NCBI GenBank assembly: GCA_045586105.1
Contig: JAZMZS010000096.1
Coordinates: 1 to 6,444 of the forward strand
Length of the DNA: 6,444 bases
Direction: 5' to 3'
Source of the DNA: JAZMZS01 sp045586105
Lineage (GTDB): Bacteria; Bacillota; Clostridia; Oscillospirales; CAG-272
The notes under the pieces are model-generated. The model was not told the DNA's origin, searched no databases, and saw nothing but the letters and a program-made list of their open reading frames with translations. The position numbers and the translations under genes are program-made. Positions 1 to 6,444 of this stretch are shown one piece after another (within the stretch, counting starts at the first letter, position 1; each line of letters opens with the position of its first letter).

Positions 1-1289
1 GTGCGGTCGAAGGAAGCACGAAGCACCGGTGTGACGGGTGCGCCCGATTCATCCGCTACAAGCGTCACCTCTCCGACCTTGTCCCCGGCCTTGAGCTTCT
101 TACCCTTTTCGTACACAGCATCCGCAGTCTTGCCCTTGCTCTTTTTCTCAGTCGTCTGCGAATTTGAGGTTTTTTTGTTATCAGACGAATTATTGCCCGA
201 TTTCTGCATATCATTATTATCAAGAGAAAAAACACTATCGAATTTTTCTCCGGTAATATTGACTTTTCGCCCTACATAGGATATACTACCTATGTAACCA
301 CCTTTAAGCAGCTCGATAGGCATTTGGAAGCCTATTGACCGAAGCAGAGAGGTGGTTCTTTTTTTGTCAGCATATAGAACGTCACTCTTTTTTATAAAGT
401 CAACGGGCGAACTTGTTTTTGTATAAGCACTTGACACCTTCTGCATGTCGTCTATAACAAAGTTGTTTTCTACAGGTCTCAGATCCATTACCGCAAGGAC
501 GGGCTTACCGTTCTGTCCCTTTACCGAACTGAATATAACAAGTCGTGTATTCTGACCGCTATTGCGTTTGTTTTGGCTCTTCAAGATAAGAACAGGATCA
601 TCCAATATTTGAGGTATCTTTTTTATCTCGTCGATCGTAATCTCAGGATGGTCGGACATGATCGTATTGATCTTATCGCTATTCATGTAAATGTCACTTT
701 CGATGGCTCCGAGCCCCTGCAGCACATCTCCTGTCATACCCAAGACAAACCGTTCTCCATCCGGGCACCCGTCCTTTACCCACGAATCGATATTTCTCGA
801 AAAATTTTCATTTATAAGATACCGTTTTTCGTCAATATCAACGCTTCTTCCCGTCTCCGATTTGGAGGCGGTTTTCTTTTTTGTATCAGTTTGTGCTTTC
901 TTGGCTTTGGCATTCTTCACGCGGTTATACTTAGCGACGGCAGAGAGAACGCGGCGGGAGAGGTTGCGGAAAGTGTCGGATGCACCGACAGCACTCTTGA
1001 CCTTGGACGTGATACGGTTGATAGTGCCATCCTGTACGATATTTCCAAGCCCAAGTTCTGCCGCAACAGCACCGAAGTAGCGTGCGGCGACCTCTTCCTC
1101 GGCTGTCGCTTTATACTTGCGTTCGGCGTAGAGATATGCCTGATCGGCTGCCGTACTCTTTCCCATTCTGCGCTCCGCATCGGGGTTGAGCTGATACCAC
1201 TCCTGCTTGTACTGCTCTATGTACGTCTGCTTGTACTTTTCTGCTTCTGCTTCGATATCGACTCCCTCACTTTTGAGAACGTTCTTTAC
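1..1289 (-). CDS. Partial large polyvalent (phage/conjugative-element) protein with MuF C-terminal-like domain; 5'-truncated and running off the window
   Basis: The minus-strand frame is free of stops from an upstream stop at 1326-1328 to the window edge. It has no ATG, GTG or TTG until an ATG at 1164-1166, yet protein-like sequence (acidic, Lys/Tyr/Gln-rich, helical) already starts near 1289, so the true N-terminus is missing. In order: a helical segment with an EEEVAARYFG motif (1074-1103), of the type seen near the end of zincin-like metallopeptidase domains in such proteins; a Lys-rich linker (about 846-920); a globular domain at about 310-800 with the motifs LGMTGDVLQGLGA and HPEITIDEIKKIPQILDDPV (591-650), then ADKKRTTSLL; a Ser/Asn/Lys/Thr-rich linker (about 120-230); and the start of another segment (KAGDKVGEVTLVADESGAPV). 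The globular domain fits my recollection of the phage MuF C-terminal domain of large polyvalent proteins, which are delivered by phages or conjugative elements and carry nuclease or other effector domains. No ribosome-binding site is visible and the frame abuts the trpB terminator, so it may be a pseudogene. The coding strand is well supported, the domain name moderately, the function not at all. Confidence 0.68.
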
Positions 1290-1292
1290 GTA

Positions 1293-1327
1293 AAAAAAAG
1301 AGTCCGAATAGATCAGACTCTTTTTTT
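1293..1327 (-). terminator. Intrinsic terminator of trpB
   Basis: A 12-bp perfect inverted repeat (1293-1304 against 1316-1327) with an 11-nt loop. On the minus strand the GAGTC/GACTC core is followed by eight T residues (1292-1299), about 12 nt past the trpB stop codon. A T run on the other strand means it could also stop plus-strand transcripts. The left end of the hairpin is where the mobile-element-like coding sequence begins. Confidence 0.9.
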
Positions 1328-1338
1328 AATCTTTTTAA

Positions 1339-2559
1339 TTATCTTATACCATAATTTTCGATTACGTAGTCCATATCCTTATCGCCTCTTCCCGAGAGAT
1401 TGATAAGAACTGAACCGTGCTCCATCGTCTTCGCAAGTTTCATACCGTATGCAACGGCGTGGGAGCTTTCGATTGCGGGAATGATGCCCTCAAGACGTGC
1501 AAGCTTGAAGAATGCGTCTATAGTTTCCTCATCGTCAATTACGTCATACTTCACTCTGCCGATATCCTGAAGGAAAGCGTGCTCGGGACCCGACGAAGGG
1601 TAATCAAGCCCGCTTGCTACGGAATAAACGGGAGCGGGGTCACCGTTTTCGTCCTTGAGCATAATGCTGTTAAATCCGTGCATAATGCCTTCGGTTCCGT
1701 ACTTAAGGCTTGCGGCATGATCGCCAAGCTTAGGACCTCTGCCGAGAGGCTCTATTCCGTAAATATCAACGGGATCATTGAGAAATCCTGCAAAGAGACC
1801 CGCTGCATTTGATCCACCGCCAACGCATGCAACGATCGCGTTAGGAAGATGACCCGTCATATCGATAAACTGCTCTCTCGCTTCAATTCCGACCACGCTC
1901 TGGAAATCACGTACCATCATCGGGAACGGATGAGGTCCGAGAACCGAGCCTATGCAGTAAATAGAATCCTTATATTCACGGCTATAAGCATCAAATGCTG
2001 CGTCTACAGCTTCCTTAAGAGTTTTAAGTCCATGGGTTACCTCAACGACGTTAGCGCCGAGGATCTTCATTCTTGCTACGTTAGGAGCTTGCTTCTTTAT
2101 ATCGACCGAGCCCATGTATATGTCACATTCAAGACCGAAGTATGCAGCAGCCGTAGCAAGTGCAACACCGTGTTGTCCCGCACCTGTCTCTGCAATCACC
2201 TTCTTCTTTCCCATGTATTTAGCAAGAAGGGCCTCTCCCATGCAATGGTTGAGCTTGTGTGCTCCCGAATGGTTCAGATCTTCTCTTTTTGCGTAAAGCT
2301 GTACTCTGCCTCCAAGAGCATCGGAAAGACGCTCAAGATGCGAAACGGGAGTGGGTCTGCCCTGGAACTCTTTTCTGATCCTGCGCAGCTCAGCTATGAA
2401 CTTTCTCGATTGGCAGATCGAAAAATACGCCTCGGTTATCTCAGCCATAGCAGCCTTAAGCTTATCATCGATATAAGCACCGCCGTATTTTCCAAAATAC
2501 CCGTCTTTATCGGGATAATTATTATAATATGTATCAAAATCAATTCCGTTAAGCTTCAT
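1339..2559 (-). CDS. trpB: Tryptophan synthase beta chain
   Basis: A PLP-dependent cytosolic enzyme that condenses indole with L-serine to give L-tryptophan, normally as the beta subunit of an alpha2-beta2 complex. The 406 residues match the usual TrpB length. Visible landmarks are: the N-terminal YFGKYGGAYI; KREDLNHSGAHK with the PLP-binding lysine at residue 102; AETGAGQHG with the catalytic glutamate at 124; the phosphate-gripping loop GGGSN (247-251); GLDYPSSGP (317-325, with the COMM-domain aspartate at 319); EGIIPAIESSHA (357-368); and the C-terminal NLSGRGDKD (387-395), whose serine contacts the PLP ring. All expected active-site residues are present. It is the classic TrpB1 type. The start is supported by GGAGG at 2568-2572, 8 nt upstream. 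Transcription should be controlled by the tRNA-Trp T-box at 2671-2928. No trpA or other trp gene is adjacent: a terminator follows and another strand begins upstream, so in this locus it is a stand-alone gene. Confidence 0.98.
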   Translation of the reverse strand: MKLNGIDFDTYYNNYPDKDGYFGKYGGAYIDDKLKAAMAEITEAYFSICQSRKFIAELRRIRKEFQGRPTPVSHLERLSDALGGRVQLYAKREDLNHSGAHKLNHCMGEALLAKYMGKKKVIAETGAGQHGVALATAAAYFGLECDIYMGSVDIKKQAPNVARMKILGANVVEVTHGLKTLKEAVDAAFDAYSREYKDSIYCIGSVLGPHPFPMMVRDFQSVVGIEAREQFIDMTGHLPNAIVACVGGGSNAAGLFAGFLNDPVDIYGIEPLGRGPKLGDHAASLKYGTEGIMHGFNSIMLKDENGDPAPVYSVASGLDYPSSGPEHAFLQDIGRVKYDVIDDEETIDAFFKLARLEGIIPAIESSHAVAYGMKLAKTMEHGSVLINLSGRGDKDMDYVIENYGIR

Positions 2560-2613
2560 TTATATATCCTCCGCTTTTATAATCAAACTTATGTAGAACG
2601 TTGTTTGGTGAAA

Positions 2614-2652
2614 TCAGGTAATATGCCGCCATCGTTTTGATAAAATATACAT
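2614..2652 (-). CDS. Possible 12-codon leader ORF between the T-box terminator and trpB
   Basis: Just past the T-box terminator an ATG at 2650-2652 opens a 12-codon frame, MYILSKRWRHIT, ending in TGA at 2614-2616. A purine-rich stretch resembling a ribosome-binding site (GAGGCGGTGAG) lies a few bases upstream. It contains one tryptophan codon. The 54 nt from its stop to the trpB start are long enough for independent initiation at GGAGG. It may be translated or may be chance; one Trp codon is too few to suggest classical attenuation, and the T-box already supplies control. Confidence 0.2.
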   Translation of the reverse strand: MYILSKRWRHIT

Positions 2653-2670
2653 AAACTCACCGCCTCAAAA

Positions 2671-2928
2671 CAAAAAATCCCTATCCCAAAAAGAACTTTG
2701 GGACAGGAAATACCTGCGGTGCCACCCAAATTCGCACTATCGTGCGCACTCATTCGTACACAAATACGCTCACGCTATAACGGGCGCCCCCGTCTCACCT
2801 AACCGTCATCCGACAGCTCAGTTTGCCCTCCGAAGTCCATTCGATGCGTAGGAATTACCGAATTTTCACCACCGTCGGCTCTCTGTGAACACCTTGCTCG
2901 CATTTACTACTCTTCATCTGCGGTTTAT
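2671..2928 (-). promoter_or_regulatory. T-box riboswitch (tryptophan-specific leader of trpB)
   Basis: Stem I begins with GATGAAGAGTAGTAAATGCG and closes with CGCATCGAATGGACTTCGG. The AUGCG/CGCAU and GAAG/CUUC helices flank a specifier loop with an AGUA motif on its 5' side and the specifier codon UGG (2837-2839, tryptophan), followed by A, on its 3' side. A small stem CGCAC-GATA-GTGCG follows, then the hallmark GGGTGGCACCGCAGG (2713-2727). Its UGGC would pair with the 3' GCCA end of uncharged tRNA-Trp, which has discriminator G in bacteria, so specifier and bulge agree on tryptophan. The antiterminator uses GGG/CCC and CAGG/CCTG pairing and shares the CCTGTCCC strand with the terminator. Known logic: uncharged tRNA-Trp stabilises the antiterminator and lets trpB be transcribed; charged tRNA does not. 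Confidence 0.95.
2672..2707 (-). terminator. Regulated terminator hairpin of the T-box
   Basis: CCTGTCCCAAA (2697-2707) pairs with TTTGGGATAGG, with one G-T wobble, followed by a six-T run at 2672-2677. The left arm overlaps the 3' half of the T-box antiterminator, so only one structure can form at a time. This is the off state of trpB transcription. Confidence 0.92.
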
Positions 2929-2931
2929 GCG

Positions 2932-2963
2932 ATTATATTACCACCGGTACGCCTTTTTGTCAA
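2932..2963 (-). promoter_or_regulatory. Promoter of the T-box/trpB transcript
   Basis: A perfect -35 TTGACA (2958-2963) is followed after 17 nt by TAATAT (2935-2940), preceded by TGG as an extended -10 element. A perfect TATAAT is also present three bases further on (2932-2937) but would need a 20-nt spacer. Initiation is expected near 2928, just ahead of T-box Stem I. It looks like a strong vegetative sigma promoter, which suits a gene controlled by transcription termination. Confidence 0.85.
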
Positions 2964-3056
2964 GAGTTTTTTTATTATAAATATTCGCAACTCTGCGCTT
3001 CGGATCGAAATCAGACTGAATTTAAACCGATATTTGATAATTATTTATCTTCACAC

Positions 3057-3085
3057 TTGAAATGGAATCTGTTTTGTGCTATTAT
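3057..3085 (+). promoter_or_regulatory. Promoter of trkA-trkH
   Basis: TTGAAA (3057-3062), a 17-nt spacer, then TATTAT (3080-3085) with an upstream TGC forming an extended -10. The expected start is near 3092, giving a short leader of about 40 nt before the trkA start. The leader is AT-rich and too short for a riboswitch. The promoter is divergent from that of trpB, with about 93 nt between the two -35 boxes; I see no clear operator there. Confidence 0.7.
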
Positions 3086-3130
3086 TTCATTATATTTATA
3101 CTACCGATAAAGTTCTAAAAGAGGAATATA

Positions 3131-4498
3131 ATGAAGGTTATAATAGTCGGATGCGGTAAGATCGGACGCATTCTAATCGAAACATTATCAACAGAAGGAC
3201 ACGATGTTATCGCTGTTGACAGCGACGATATCGTTCTTTCGGAAATTACAAACACATATGACGTAATGGGTATATGCGGCAACGGCGTAGACAGTGAGAC
3301 GCTGATCGAGGCGGGTGTTGCAAACACAGATATCTTCATTGCAATGACAGGCTCTGACGAATTCAATATGCTCAGTTGCTTTATGGCTAAAAAGATGGGC
3401 ACTTCACAGACGATAGCAAGAATACGTAATCCCGAATATAACGACAGAAGCCTCGCGCTTATCAGAAATTATCTTGAGATATCAATGACTATAAACCCTG
3501 AGCTTCTTGCGGCGCAGGAAATGTATAACATTCTGAAGCTCCCTTCTGTTGCTAAGGTAGAAATTTTCTCGCGCAGAAATCTCGAACTTGTAGAACTGAG
3601 GATCACATCCGACATGGGACTTGACGGCGTAAAGGTGATGAAGCTGAGAGACAGATTCAAGGCAAAATTCCTTATATGCGCCGTGCAAAGGGACGAAAAG
3701 CTGTACGTACCCGACGGACACTTTGAATTAAAGACGAATGACAAGATAGGACTGACCGCTTCCCCAACTGAGCTACTGCGTCTTCTTAAGCTTCTCGGCG
3801 TAGAGAGAAAACAGGCAAAAAACGTCATGATACTCGGAGGAAGCAAGTCCGCTTATTATCTATCGAAAATGATAACCGGCGTAGGAAATGACGTCAAGAT
3901 CATTGAAAAGAATGTAAATAAATGTAAGGAACTGAGCGCTGAGCTTCCTAAGGCGGTCATAATTCACGGTGACGGCTCCCAACAGGGGCTCCTTGTAGAA
4001 GAGGGTCTTTCGAATGTTGATGCATTTGTTTCGCTCACCGGTATGGATGAGCAGAATATACTGATCTCTAAATATGCTGAAAGCATAAAAGTACCAAAGG
4101 TCATTACAAAAATCAATCGTGATGATCTGTATTATATGGCAGAAAAGCTCGGTCTTGATACTCTGATCTCTACCAAGAGCATCACATCAAACGTTGTCCT
4201 GCAATATGTCAGAGCACTCGAAAACTCTCTCGGAAGCAATGTTGAAACTCTCTACAAGGTCATGGACGGAAAAGCTGAAGCGCTCGAGTTCAACGTCAGA
4301 GTTGATTCAAAAGTCATCAACATTCCGCTAAAAGAGCTCAAGATCAGACAAAACACCCTTATTGCAGGTATAATGAGAGGCAGAAAAACGATAATTCCGT
4401 CCGGAGATGACAAAATAATAGCTGAAGACCGCGTCATAGTTCTCACGTCCGACACCGGTCTCAATGACCTTGATGACATCATCGCACAAAACAAGTAA
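3131..4498 (+). CDS. trkA: Trk potassium uptake system regulatory protein TrkA (two RCK domains)
   Basis: The cytosolic, nucleotide-binding subunit that gates the TrkH K+ transporter. At 455 residues it has the full TrkA length: two tandem copies of RCK_N (Rossmann) plus RCK_C. The first RCK_N opens with IIVGCGKIG (glycines at residues 7, 9 and 12) and has an acidic residue (D30) at the end of beta-2, as expected for NAD(H) binding. The first RCK_C covers about residues 140-215. The second RCK_N starts at N231 with VMILGGSKSAYYL, where the GxGxxG fingerprint is degenerate, and has E259 at the equivalent acidic position. The second RCK_C covers about residues 370-452. GAGGA at 3121-3125, 5 nt before the ATG, supports the start. 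trkH begins 27 nt after the stop, so the two form an operon. In some Bacillota, RCK_C domains of Trk/Ktr regulators bind c-di-AMP; the sequence alone does not show whether this one does. Confidence 0.97.
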   Translation: MKVIIVGCGKIGRILIETLSTEGHDVIAVDSDDIVLSEITNTYDVMGICGNGVDSETLIEAGVANTDIFIAMTGSDEFNMLSCFMAKKMGTSQTIARIRNPEYNDRSLALIRNYLEISMTINPELLAAQEMYNILKLPSVAKVEIFSRRNLELVELRITSDMGLDGVKVMKLRDRFKAKFLICAVQRDEKLYVPDGHFELKTNDKIGLTASPTELLRLLKLLGVERKQAKNVMILGGSKSAYYLSKMITGVGNDVKIIEKNVNKCKELSAELPKAVIIHGDGSQQGLLVEEGLSNVDAFVSLTGMDEQNILISKYAESIKVPKVITKINRDDLYYMAEKLGLDTLISTKSITSNVVLQYVRALENSLGSNVETLYKVMDGKAEALEFNVRVDSKVINIPLKELKIRQNTLIAGIMRGRKTIIPSGDDKIIAEDRVIVLTSDTGLNDLDDIIAQNK

Positions 4499-4525
4499 TT
4501 TCCTTTATATTCAACGAGGCAAAAA

Positions 4526-5968
4526 ATGAATCGTAAAATGATATTTTTCCTTCTCGGACAGATCATAACAGCATGCTCTGCGCTATTATTGTTACCGCTT
4601 CTCGTTTCACTTATATATTCGGAATTCAGATGCTCTGTATCCTTTTTGATAACAATAAGCACATCTCTTTTGATCGGATTTATACTGATACGATCTTTCA
4701 AAACAGATAACAGGGTAATATACGCAAAAGAAGGGTTTATTATAGTTGCACTTGCTTGGATCTCAATGTCTTTGATTGGCGCACTTCCCTTCACTATCTC
4801 AGGTGAGATGAATAACTACTTTGATGCTGTATTCGAGACTGTCAGCGGATTCACAACAACGGGTGCTTCTGTCCTGACCGACGTTGAAGCACTAAGCAGG
4901 TCATTGTTGTTCTGGCGAAGCTTCACCCACTGGATAGGAGGAATGGGTGTTCTTGTTTTTGTAATGGCAGTTATCCCTACCTCCGACCGCTCCATTCATA
5001 TTATGAGGGCGGAAATGCCGGGTCCGATCATCGGAAAAATAGTTCCTAAGGCAAAACAGACAGCCAAGATCCTTTATCTTATATATATTGCATTGACTCT
5101 TATTCTCATTGTCTTTCTTCTTGCAGGCGGAATGCCCCTGTTTGACAGCATCCTGCACGCTTTCGGAACAGCAGGCACAGGAGGATTCGGGATCAAAGCA
5201 GACAGCATTGCATCATACTCGCCTTATCTACAATGGGTCATTACGATATTTATGCTTATATTCGGCATCAACTTCAATCTGTTCTACCTGATACTTATAG
5301 GCAAGCTCAAAAGTGCAGTCAAAAGCTCGGAGCTATGGTGTTATTTGCTGATCGTTGTCGGAGCAGTCTGCATAATAACACCCAACATTCTCAGCATGTT
5401 TGACAATTTCAGTGACGCGGTGCGCACATCCTCTTTCAATGTAGTTTCGATAATTACAACAACAGGCTTTGCTACAACCAACTTCGATTTATGGCCGGAG
5501 CTTTCTAAAGGAGTATTGCTAACGCTGATGTTTATAGGCGGATGCGCAGGCTCGACCGCGGGAGGATTGAAGGTCTCGAGAATCGTGTTGATGTTCAAGA
5601 TGATAAAAAAGGAATTACAGCACATGCTTCATCCTCGCTCTGTCTCATCTGTAAAATTCGAAGGAAAGGTGATCGACAAAACGACCCAAAACAGCGTATT
5701 TTCTTATTTTACTTTGTTTATGGTCTGCTACTTTATTATCTTCCTTTTGCTCAGCATTGAACCATTCGATTTCGAAACAAACTTTACGGCTGTGTCAGCA
5801 TGTATAAATAACGTCGGACCGGGCTTAGGATTGGTCGGGCCCGCCGGCAGCTTCGCTCAATTCTCGAATTTCTCTAAAGTGTTACTCTCTTTTGCTATGC
5901 TTCTCGGCAGGCTTGAGATCTATCCGATCCTGTTCACCTTCACACCATCGACCTGGATAAAGAAATAA
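4526..5968 (+). CDS. trkH: Trk potassium uptake system membrane subunit TrkH
   Basis: The K+-translocating subunit, an integral protein of the cytoplasmic membrane. Its 480 residues match the TrkH/KtrB superfamily, built from four M1-P-M2 units, with hydrophobic segments throughout. The four pore loops are recognisable: GFTTTGAS (108-115), GTAGTGGFG (214-222), ITTTGFATTNF (310-320) and INNVGPGLG (427-435), each supplying the filter glycine region. Other family landmarks are FWRSFTHWIGGMG (129-141), GGCAGSTAGGLK (338-349), a Lys-rich loop between the third and fourth units, and GRLEIYP near the C-terminus (461-467). The start is supported by GAGG at 4516-4519, 6 nt before the ATG. It is co-transcribed with trkA, which binds its cytosolic face and controls its opening. 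No truncation or frameshift is seen. Confidence 0.97.
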   Translation: MNRKMIFFLLGQIITACSALLLLPLLVSLIYSEFRCSVSFLITISTSLLIGFILIRSFKTDNRVIYAKEGFIIVALAWISMSLIGALPFTISGEMNNYFDAVFETVSGFTTTGASVLTDVEALSRSLLFWRSFTHWIGGMGVLVFVMAVIPTSDRSIHIMRAEMPGPIIGKIVPKAKQTAKILYLIYIALTLILIVFLLAGGMPLFDSILHAFGTAGTGGFGIKADSIASYSPYLQWVITIFMLIFGINFNLFYLILIGKLKSAVKSSELWCYLLIVVGAVCIITPNILSMFDNFSDAVRTSSFNVVSIITTTGFATTNFDLWPELSKGVLLTLMFIGGCAGSTAGGLKVSRIVLMFKMIKKELQHMLHPRSVSSVKFEGKVIDKTTQNSVFSYFTLFMVCYFIIFLLLSIEPFDFETNFTAVSACINNVGPGLGLVGPAGSFAQFSNFSKVLLSFAMLLGRLEIYPILFTFTPSTWIKK

Positions 5969-5970
5969 AT

Positions 5971-6003
5971 AAAAAATGGTTTGCGATCTGCAAACCATTT
6001 TTT
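5971..6003. terminator. Bidirectional terminator between trkH and prs
   Basis: A 14-bp perfect hairpin: AAAAAATGGTTTGC (5971-5984), loop GATCT, GCAAACCATTTTTT (5990-6003), with an A run on one side and a T run on the other. It starts 2 nt after the trkH stop codon and ends 11 nt before the end of the convergent PRPP synthetase gene, so one hairpin can end both transcripts. Confidence 0.92.
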
Positions 6004-6014
6004 TATTATTCTGA

Positions 6015-6444
6015 TCAATCGTGGGAAGCGAGCGAAGCGGCTTCAGCTTCCTTCTTTGCTGCGAGCGCAGCATTATGCTTGTCAAGAAGCTTGTGAATTC
6101 TCTTAGAAGGCTCAAGAAGAGTGCTTATCGACTCGTCATGATTTAGCGTGTCGATTATATACGCGACATACTTACACATATTTACCTCCTGATACCACTC
6201 CTTGCGGAGAAGCTCGGGAGAACGATAAATAAGGTTTGTAGAAAATATCTTTGTGAACATTCCCTGCTCGTATGCAGCATCAAGTTTTTCGAAGCCGTTG
6301 CAGAAAAGACCGAATGTAACAAATACGAAAATTCTGTTAGCACCCTTATCCTTGAGCTGCTTGGCTACGTCAATGATCGAATCTCCCGAAGAGATCATGT
6401 CATCGACGATAATTACGTCCTTGCCCTGGAGATCTCTTCCAAGA
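6015..6444 (-). CDS. prs: Ribose-phosphate pyrophosphokinase (PRPP synthetase), C-terminal part
   Basis: It makes 5-phosphoribosyl 1-diphosphate from ribose 5-phosphate and ATP, in the cytosol, for purine, pyrimidine, histidine, tryptophan and NAD synthesis. Only the last 142 residues are in the window; the 5' part lies beyond position 6444. The in-window sequence begins LGRDLQGKDVIIVDDMISSG, containing the PRPP-binding loop VDDMISSGDS, the counterpart of the classical DDxxxTGGT fingerprint. It continues with FVTFGLFCNG, STNLIYRSPELL and a YIIDTLNHDESIS stretch, which resemble the longer PRPP synthetases of Clostridia rather than the roughly 315-residue E. coli type. The C-terminus ends in an Ala/Glu-rich tail (AALAAKKEAEAASLASHD). 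The gene converges on trkH and shares its terminator. The ATG at 6396-6398 is internal (the Met of VDDM), not the start. Confidence 0.93.
   Translation of the reverse strand, partial: LGRDLQGKDVIIVDDMISSGDSIIDVAKQLKDKGANRIFVFVTFGLFCNGFEKLDAAYEQGMFTKIFSTNLIYRSPELLRKEWYQEVNMCKYVAYIIDTLNHDESISTLLEPSKRIHKLLDKHNAALAAKKEAEAASLASHD

Noticed and set aside
1..279. A plus-strand frame with GTG at position 1
   Set aside because: It lies opposite the minus-strand mobile-element frame, has a Ser/Phe-rich composition typical of antisense to Lys/Glu-rich coding, and has no recognisable start context.
573..1403. A 276-codon plus-strand open frame
   Set aside because: Its product is an odd Phe/Cys/Leu-rich sequence with no family resemblance; it is antisense to the MuF-like coding frame and runs through the trpB terminator into the trpB 3' end, so it is a shadow frame.
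1849..2640. A 263-codon plus-strand frame
   Set aside because: It is the antisense of trpB, which is fully conserved on the minus strand.
2932..2937. Perfect TATAAT as the trpB -10 box
   Set aside because: It would give a 20-nt spacer to TTGACA; the overlapping TAATAT gives the optimal 17 nt and an extended -10, so it is preferred.
2560..2960. Classical trp leader-peptide attenuator
   Set aside because: No leader peptide with tandem Trp codons precedes the terminator, and the T-box hallmarks explain the hairpins fully.
3086..3130. A K+- or c-di-AMP-sensing riboswitch before trkA
   Set aside because: Only about 40 nt separate the predicted transcription start from the trkA start, too short for such an element.
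4252..4794. A minus-strand frame spanning the trkA-trkH junction
   Set aside because: It is antisense to two well-supported genes and has no family features.
1..6444. CRISPR array, tRNA/rRNA gene, transposase or attachment-site direct repeats
   Set aside because: No spaced repeats, cloverleaf structures, transposase motifs or matched direct repeats were seen by eye on either strand.

Overview
The window looks like chromosomal DNA of a low-to-moderate GC Gram-positive anaerobe, most likely Bacillota, class Clostridia (Ruminococcus/Oscillospiraceae-like). The reasons are the tryptophan T-box leader (T-boxes are mostly a Bacillota device), strong GGAGG/GAGG ribosome-binding sites, and the style of the PRPP synthetase and TrpB proteins. 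This placement is inference; no taxonomic marker is present.

Layout. (1) 1-1289, minus strand: a long open frame that leaves the window at its 3' end and has no start codon at its 5' end. It encodes part of a large phage/conjugative-element 'polyvalent' protein with a region resembling the phage MuF C-terminal domain. Its coding sequence abuts the terminator of trpB, so it looks like a 5'-truncated mobile-element fragment, or an assembly join. (2) 1293-2963, minus strand: a complete single-gene tryptophan unit. It has a strong promoter, a tRNA-Trp-sensing T-box with a UGG specifier and a mutually exclusive antiterminator/terminator, then trpB and an intrinsic terminator. No trpA or other trp gene lies beside it. 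(3) 3057-6003, plus strand: the divergently transcribed trkA-trkH operon for potassium uptake, with its own promoter and a hairpin terminator shared with the next gene. (4) 6015-6444, minus strand, convergent: the C-terminal part of a ribose-phosphate pyrophosphokinase (PRPP synthetase).

How the genes work together. TrkA is the cytosolic nucleotide-binding regulator of the TrkH membrane channel/transporter, and the two form one K+ uptake system. TrpB makes tryptophan from serine and indole; its leader should allow transcription only when tRNA-Trp is uncharged. PRPP feeds nucleotide, histidine and tryptophan synthesis, but prs sits in its own convergent unit here and is not co-transcribed with trpB.

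The most noteworthy item is the mobile-element fragment at the left edge. It is a 440-codon stop-free frame that holds a recognisable domain but has lost its start.
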